Positions 58,579 to 64,000 of a stretch of DNA of 64,000 bases are shown one piece after another (within the stretch, counting starts at the first letter, position 1; every line of letters begins with the position of its first letter). The translations under genes and the position numbers were made by a program. The DNA is from Actinomycetota bacterium. GTDB taxonomy: Bacteria; Actinomycetota; Actinomycetes; Actinomycetales; Dermatophilaceae. Where the stretch lies: the NCBI GenBank assembly GCA_020161845.1, contig JAIUNK010000003.1, positions 1 to 64,000 of the forward strand, given 5' to 3'. The notes under the pieces were generated by a model. The model was not told the DNA's origin. It saw only the letters and a list, made by a program, of their open reading frames with translations, and searched no databases.

Positions 58579-59364
58579 GTGTATTCCCCTTCCGTCACCG
58601 ACCAGCGTCCGGGCCGAGCCCCGGAGCGCTCGCGCGCGCACGACGCGAAGACTCGCGACCTCGTGCTTCGCGCCGTCGTCGAGAGCGGACCGGTGACCGC
58701 GGCGAGTCTCGCCGAGGAGTTCGAGCTCACCCCGACCGCCGTACGACGTCACCTCGACGCCCTCGAACAGGCCGGCCAGATCCGACTCGCCCCCGTCGCG
58801 GAGGCGCGCACCGGGGCCCGCAAGGGTCCGGGGCGGCCGGCCCGCGCCTATGTCGCCGGCGACCTCGGCACTCACGCCGACCCGACCGGCTTCGCCACGG
58901 ACTACGACCACGTCGCCACCGACGCGCTGCGGTTCCTGGCCGAGCAGGCCGGCCCGCAGGCCATCACGGCCTTCGCCCAGCGGCGGGTGGCGGGGCTGGA
59001 GGAACGCTACGGTGCGCTGGTGCGCGCCGCCGGTCCCGATGCCCTGGACCGAGCTCGAGCGTTGGCCAAGGCGCTGGCCGAGGACGGGTTCGCGGCGACC
59101 ACCCGGCCTGTCGGGGCGACCCTTCCGGCCCCCGCGGCGGGGGCGAGCCTGCCGATCGCCGCGGTCGGCGTGCAACTGTGCCAGGGGCACTGCCCGGTGC
59201 AGCACGTCGCCGCCGAGTTCCCCCAGTTCTGCGAGGCCGAGACCGAGGCATTCGCCCGGTTGCTCGGCGTCCACGTGCAGCGGCTCGCTACCCTCGCCGG
59301 GGGCGGCCACGCCTGCACGACGTACGTCCCCCATGCCCCCACCCAGGAAGGCAGCCCCGGATGA
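58579..59364 (+). CDS. sufR: SUF operon Fe-S regulator
   Basis: A 261-residue SufR/DeoR-like winged-helix repressor. [25 protein letters not shown] (as two parts). The C-terminus has the cluster ligands in the SufR pattern: CQGHC (C-x3-C), Cys 13 residues on (QFCEAE) and a final HACTTYV. It senses [4Fe-4S] status and represses suf when clusters are sufficient. GTG at 58579 is preferred over an in-frame GTG at 58555, since a -10 box sits between them. The stop overlaps the sufB start (ATGA). Confidence 0.93.
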   Translation: MYSPSVTDQRPGRAPERSRAHDAKTRDLVLRAVVESGPVTAASLAEEFELTPTAVRRHLDALEQAGQIRLAPVAEARTGARKGPGRPARAYVAGDLGTHADPTGFATDYDHVATDALRFLAEQAGPQAITAFAQRRVAGLEERYGALVRAAGPDALDRARALAKALAEDGFAATTRPVGATLPAPAAGASLPIAAVGVQLCQGHCPVQHVAAEFPQFCEAETEAFARLLGVHVQRLATLAGGGHACTTYVPHAPTQEGSPG

Positions 59365-60776
59365 GCATCGACGAACTCAACCCAGGTCTGAAGGATCTCG
59401 GCCGCTACGACTACGGCTGGGCCGACTCCGATGTCGCCGGCGCGTCCGCCCGCCGTGGCCTGAACGACGAGGTCGTGCGCGACATCTCCACCCGCAAGGA
59501 CGAACCGGAGTGGATGACGAAGCTGCGGCTGAAGTCGCTGCGGCTGTTCGACAAGAAGCCCATGCCGCATTGGGGCAGCGATCTGTCCGGCATCGACTTC
59601 CAGAACATCAAATACTTCGTGAAGTCCACCGAAAAGCAGGCCACCACGTGGGATGAACTGCCCGAGGACATTAAGACGACGTACGACCGGCTCGGCATTC
59701 CCGAGGCCGAGAAGCAGCGGTTGATCGCCGGCGTGGCGGCGCAATACGAAAGTGAAGTGGTCTATCACCAGATCCGCGAGGACCTGGAGGAGAAGGGCGT
59801 CATTTTCGTCGACACCGACACGGGCCTGCGGGACTACGAGGACATCTTCAAGGAGCACTTCGGTTCGGTGATCCCGCCGGGCGACAACAAGTTCGCCGCC
59901 CTCAACACGGCGGTCTGGTCGGGCGGCAGCTTCATCTACGTGCCACCCGGCGTGCAGGTGGACATCCCGCTGCAGGCCTACTTCCGGATCAACACCGAGA
60001 ACATGGGTCAGTTCGAGCGGACCCTGATCATCGCCGACGAGGGCTCCTATGTGCACTACGTCGAGGGTTGCACGGCGCCGATCTACAAGTCCGACTCGCT
60101 GCATTCCGCGGTGGTCGAGATTATTGTCAAGAAGGGCGCCCGGGTGCGCTACACGACGATCCAGAACTGGTCGAACAACGTCTACAACCTCGTCACCAAG
60201 CGCGCGACCTGCGAGGCGGGCGCGACGATGGAGTGGATCGACGGCAACATCGGGTCCAAGGTGACGATGAAATATCCGGCCGTCTTCCTGATGGGCGAGC
60301 ACGCGCGTGGGGAGACCCTCTCGATCGCGTTCGCGGGGGAGGGTCAGCACCAGGACGCGGGCGCCAAGATGGTGCACGCCGCGCCGCACACCTCCAGCTC
60401 GATCGTGTCCAAGTCGGTGGCGCGCGGCGGCGGCCGGACCAGCTATCGCGGCCTGGTCCAGGTCATGGACGGCGCGCACGGTTCGAAGAGCACGGTGCGC
60501 TGCGACGCCCTGCTGGTGGACGACATCTCCCGCTCCGACACCTATCCCTATGTCGACGTCCGCGAGGACGACGTGCAGATGGGGCACGAGGCCACGGTCA
60601 GCAAGGTGAGCGACGACCAGCTGTTCTACCTGCAATCGCGCGGCATGAGCGAGGAGGAGGCCATGGCGATGATCGTGCGCGGCTTCGTCGAGCCGATCGC
60701 GCGGGAGCTGCCCATGGAGTACGCCCTCGAACTCAACCGGCTCATCGAGCTGCAGATGGAAGGAGCCGTCGGCTGA
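59361..60776 (+). CDS. sufB: Fe-S assembly scaffold SufB
   Basis: A 471-residue SufB, scaffold subunit of SufBC2D on which clusters are built. Conserved [31 protein letters not shown] and [14 protein letters not shown], and the C-terminal [10 protein letters not shown]. The Cys in EGC and in RATCEAG are likely sulfur/cluster residues. The chain runs uninterrupted, unlike mycobacterial SufB, which carries an intein. ATG overlaps sufR; stop shares a base with sufD (TGATG). Confidence 0.97.
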   Translation: MSIDELNPGLKDLGRYDYGWADSDVAGASARRGLNDEVVRDISTRKDEPEWMTKLRLKSLRLFDKKPMPHWGSDLSGIDFQNIKYFVKSTEKQATTWDELPEDIKTTYDRLGIPEAEKQRLIAGVAAQYESEVVYHQIREDLEEKGVIFVDTDTGLRDYEDIFKEHFGSVIPPGDNKFAALNTAVWSGGSFIYVPPGVQVDIPLQAYFRINTENMGQFERTLIIADEGSYVHYVEGCTAPIYKSDSLHSAVVEIIVKKGARVRYTTIQNWSNNVYNLVTKRATCEAGATMEWIDGNIGSKVTMKYPAVFLMGEHARGETLSIAFAGEGQHQDAGAKMVHAAPHTSSSIVSKSVARGGGRTSYRGLVQVMDGAHGSKSTVRCDALLVDDISRSDTYPYVDVREDDVQMGHEATVSKVSDDQLFYLQSRGMSEEEAMAMIVRGFVEPIARELPMEYALELNRLIELQMEGAVG

Positions 60777-62002
60777 TGACGCTGGCGACCGACGAAGCGC
60801 CCGTGCGCAAGGACCCCGAGACCAACGTCAATGCGGCGTTGCGGCATCGGGGCCCGCACGCGAGCGCGCCCGAGCAGTCCCGCGGGGAACGGCGTACGTC
60901 GTTCGCCGTGGCCGACTTCCCGCCGCCGCACGGCCGGGAGGAGGAGTGGCGCTTCACCCCCGTCGACCGGCTCGGGGCGCTGCTCGGCGACGGGCCCGCG
61001 GCCGGCTCCCTGCAGCTGGCGACCGAGCTGCCCGCCGGGGTCAGCGCGAGCACCATCACGGCGGCGCAGGCCCGGTCATTGGGCATCCCCGCGCCGGCGG
61101 ACCGCGCCGCGGTGCGGGCGGCGACGGCCCCCGAGGGCGTCCTGCACGTGGCCATCCCCGCCGAGGCGGAGCCCACCGAGCCGGTCCGGATCACCCTGAG
61201 CGGGACGGGCGCGGAGCCCTCGTTCGGGCACGTCGTGCTGACCGTCGGACGGCACGCCCGGGCGACGGTCGTGCTGCGCCACGAGGGCCGCGCCACGCAC
61301 GCCCAACTGGTCTCGGTCGTGGCCGGCGACGGCGCCGAGGTCACCGTGGTCAGCCTGCAGGAGTGGGAATCGGGCGCGATCCACCTGGCCGAGCACGACG
61401 CGCTGGTCGGCCGGGACGCCACCGTGCGCCACATCGCGGTCACGCTGGGCGGCTCGATCGTGCGGGTGGCCACGAACGCCACGTACGCCGGTCCGGGCGG
61501 CACCTTCGAGGGGCTCGGCGTCTACTTCGCCGACGAGGGGCAGCACCTGGAACATCGGCTGTTCGTCGACCACGCCGTACCGCGCTGCACCAGCAACGTC
61601 GTCTACAAGGGCGCCCTGCAGGGCGAGACCGCACGCACCGTCTGGGTGGGCGACGTGTTGATCCGAGCCGCCGCCGAGGGCACCGACACCTACGAACTCA
61701 ACCGCAACCTCATCCTCACCGACGGGGCGCGGGCCGACTCGGTGCCCAACCTGGAGATCGAGACCGGCGAGATCGTCGGTGCCGGCCATGCCAGCGCGAC
61801 CGGCCGCTTCGACGACGAGCAGTTGTTCTATCTGATGGCGCGGGGCATCCCGCAGGCCGAGGCGCGTCGCCTCGTCGTGCGGGCGTTCTTCGCCGAGGTG
61901 GTGGCGCGGATCGGGGTTGCCGAGGTCAGCGACCGGATCATGGCGGCCATCGAGGCCGAGCTCGCCGCGACGATGGGCGCCGCGCAGCAGGGGGAGTCGT
62001 GA
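60776..62002 (+). CDS. sufD: Fe-S assembly protein SufD
   Basis: A 408-residue SufD, partner of SufB, with the same beta-helix core. N-terminal EEEWRFTPVDRLG, central LYVDEG-type text in GVYFADEGQHLEHRLFVDHA, and NVVYKGALQGETARTVWVGD near the end. Its final His/Cys region (DHAVPRCTSN) matches the SufB-SufD interface. Overlaps sufB by one base and the Rieske gene by GTGA. Confidence 0.96.
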   Translation: MTLATDEAPVRKDPETNVNAALRHRGPHASAPEQSRGERRTSFAVADFPPPHGREEEWRFTPVDRLGALLGDGPAAGSLQLATELPAGVSASTITAAQARSLGIPAPADRAAVRAATAPEGVLHVAIPAEAEPTEPVRITLSGTGAEPSFGHVVLTVGRHARATVVLRHEGRATHAQLVSVVAGDGAEVTVVSLQEWESGAIHLAEHDALVGRDATVRHIAVTLGGSIVRVATNATYAGPGGTFEGLGVYFADEGQHLEHRLFVDHAVPRCTSNVVYKGALQGETARTVWVGDVLIRAAAEGTDTYELNRNLILTDGARADSVPNLEIETGEIVGAGHASATGRFDDEQLFYLMARGIPQAEARRLVVRAFFAEVVARIGVAEVSDRIMAAIEAELAATMGAAQQGES

Positions 62003-62334
62003 CGTTCGAACGAGCCTGCGCCCTGACCGACCTGCCCGAGCTGGGGGCTCGTCGGGTGGATCTGAGCGGTACGCCGGTCGCGGTGGTCCGCGACGGCGAG
62101 GGCACGATCCGCGCCGTCGAGGACACCTGCACCCACGGCGCCGTCAGCCTGTCCGAGGGCGAGGTCGAGGGCTGCCTGATCGAGTGCTGGCTGCACGGCT
62201 CGCAGTTCGACCTGCGCACCGGCATCCCGCGGACCCCGCCCGCCACCGCCCCCCTGTATGTCTTCCCGGTCCGCATCGAGGGCGAGGACGTCTATGTCGA
62301 CGTCGCCGCCCCGATCAACGGCCCGACCCGCTGA
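61999..62334 (+). CDS. Rieske-type ferredoxin in SUF operon
   Basis: A 111-residue soluble Rieske protein: CTHGAVSLSEG (Cys-His) and CWLHGSQFD (Cys-His) hold the [2Fe-2S] cluster. It resembles the ferredoxin component of aromatic dioxygenases, and actinobacterial suf operons usually have one between sufD and sufC. It may give electrons for cluster assembly, though this is not established. GTG overlaps the sufD stop (GTGA). Confidence 0.93.
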   Translation: MTFERACALTDLPELGARRVDLSGTPVAVVRDGEGTIRAVEDTCTHGAVSLSEGEVEGCLIECWLHGSQFDLRTGIPRTPPATAPLYVFPVRIEGEDVYVDVAAPINGPTR

Positions 62335-62358
62335 ACGACCCAGCACGAGGAGATTGAC

Positions 62359-64000
<1,642 letters not shown>

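Noticed and set aside
59361-60776. Intein in sufB
   Set aside because: Mycobacterial SufB often has one, but this 471-residue chain is continuous with no splicing blocks.

Overview
The window is high-GC DNA with dense, short-spaced genes and many GTG starts. The gene order is typical of Actinobacteria: uvrC-rapZ-yvcK-whiA-gap-pgk-tpiA-secG, tkt-tal-zwf-opcA, ctaB/ctaA, and sufR-sufB-sufD-Rieske-sufC-sufS. WhiA, OpcA, RbpA and a DinB/maleylpyruvate-isomerase-type (mycothiol-linked) protein all point to that phylum. A member of the Micrococcales (for example Dermatophilaceae/Intrasporangiaceae) is my guess, but the sequence does not settle the genus. I see no rRNA, tRNA, CRISPR array, transposase or phage gene.

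Layout. 0-7.5 kb: a TerC membrane protein behind a manganese-type (yybP-ykoY) riboswitch, a TetR regulator divergent from an acyl-CoA dehydrogenase, an EamA exporter, a PutP symporter, and a coupled pair of mycothiol-type isomerase and metallo-beta-lactamase-fold hydrolase. 7.6-13 kb: uvrA with an odd basic tail, an orphan AbiEi-like/endonuclease-like protein, a 0.4 kb array of 20-bp intergenic hairpin repeats, and a Tat-exported Rieske lipoprotein. 13.1-18.9 kb: a complete branched-chain amino-acid type ABC importer (livKHMGF). 19-28.4 kb: DNA repair, cell-wall/metabolic control and lower glycolysis. 28.4-37.6 kb: oxidative and non-oxidative pentose phosphate genes, haem O/A synthesis and a K+ channel.

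37.9-56.9 kb is the unusual part. It starts with etfB-etfA, a membrane EtfD-type Fe-S oxidoreductase and a 566-residue acyl-CoA dehydrogenase translationally coupled to EtfD. A 3105-residue PfaA-like synthase follows (KS-AT-KS-five ACP-KR-DH), then two von Willebrand A proteins and a Sfp-type phosphopantetheinyl transferase. In many actinobacteria ctaA/ctaB lie close to the ABC-sufR-suf block, so this lipid module looks like an insertion into a conserved neighbourhood. All five carrier domains have Thr where the phosphopantetheine Ser is expected.

56.9-64 kb: an ABC-2 exporter whose operon ends in the phosphopantetheinyl transferase, divergent from the SUF iron-sulfur assembly operon, which runs off the window inside sufS. 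SUF, ETF, EtfD and the Rieske proteins form an Fe-S/electron-transfer theme around the lipid module. Several genes (uvrA, uvrC, sufR, the ABC ATPase, a VWA gene) have a TANNNT box 6-7 bases before a GTG and no Shine-Dalgarno, which suggests leaderless mRNAs.
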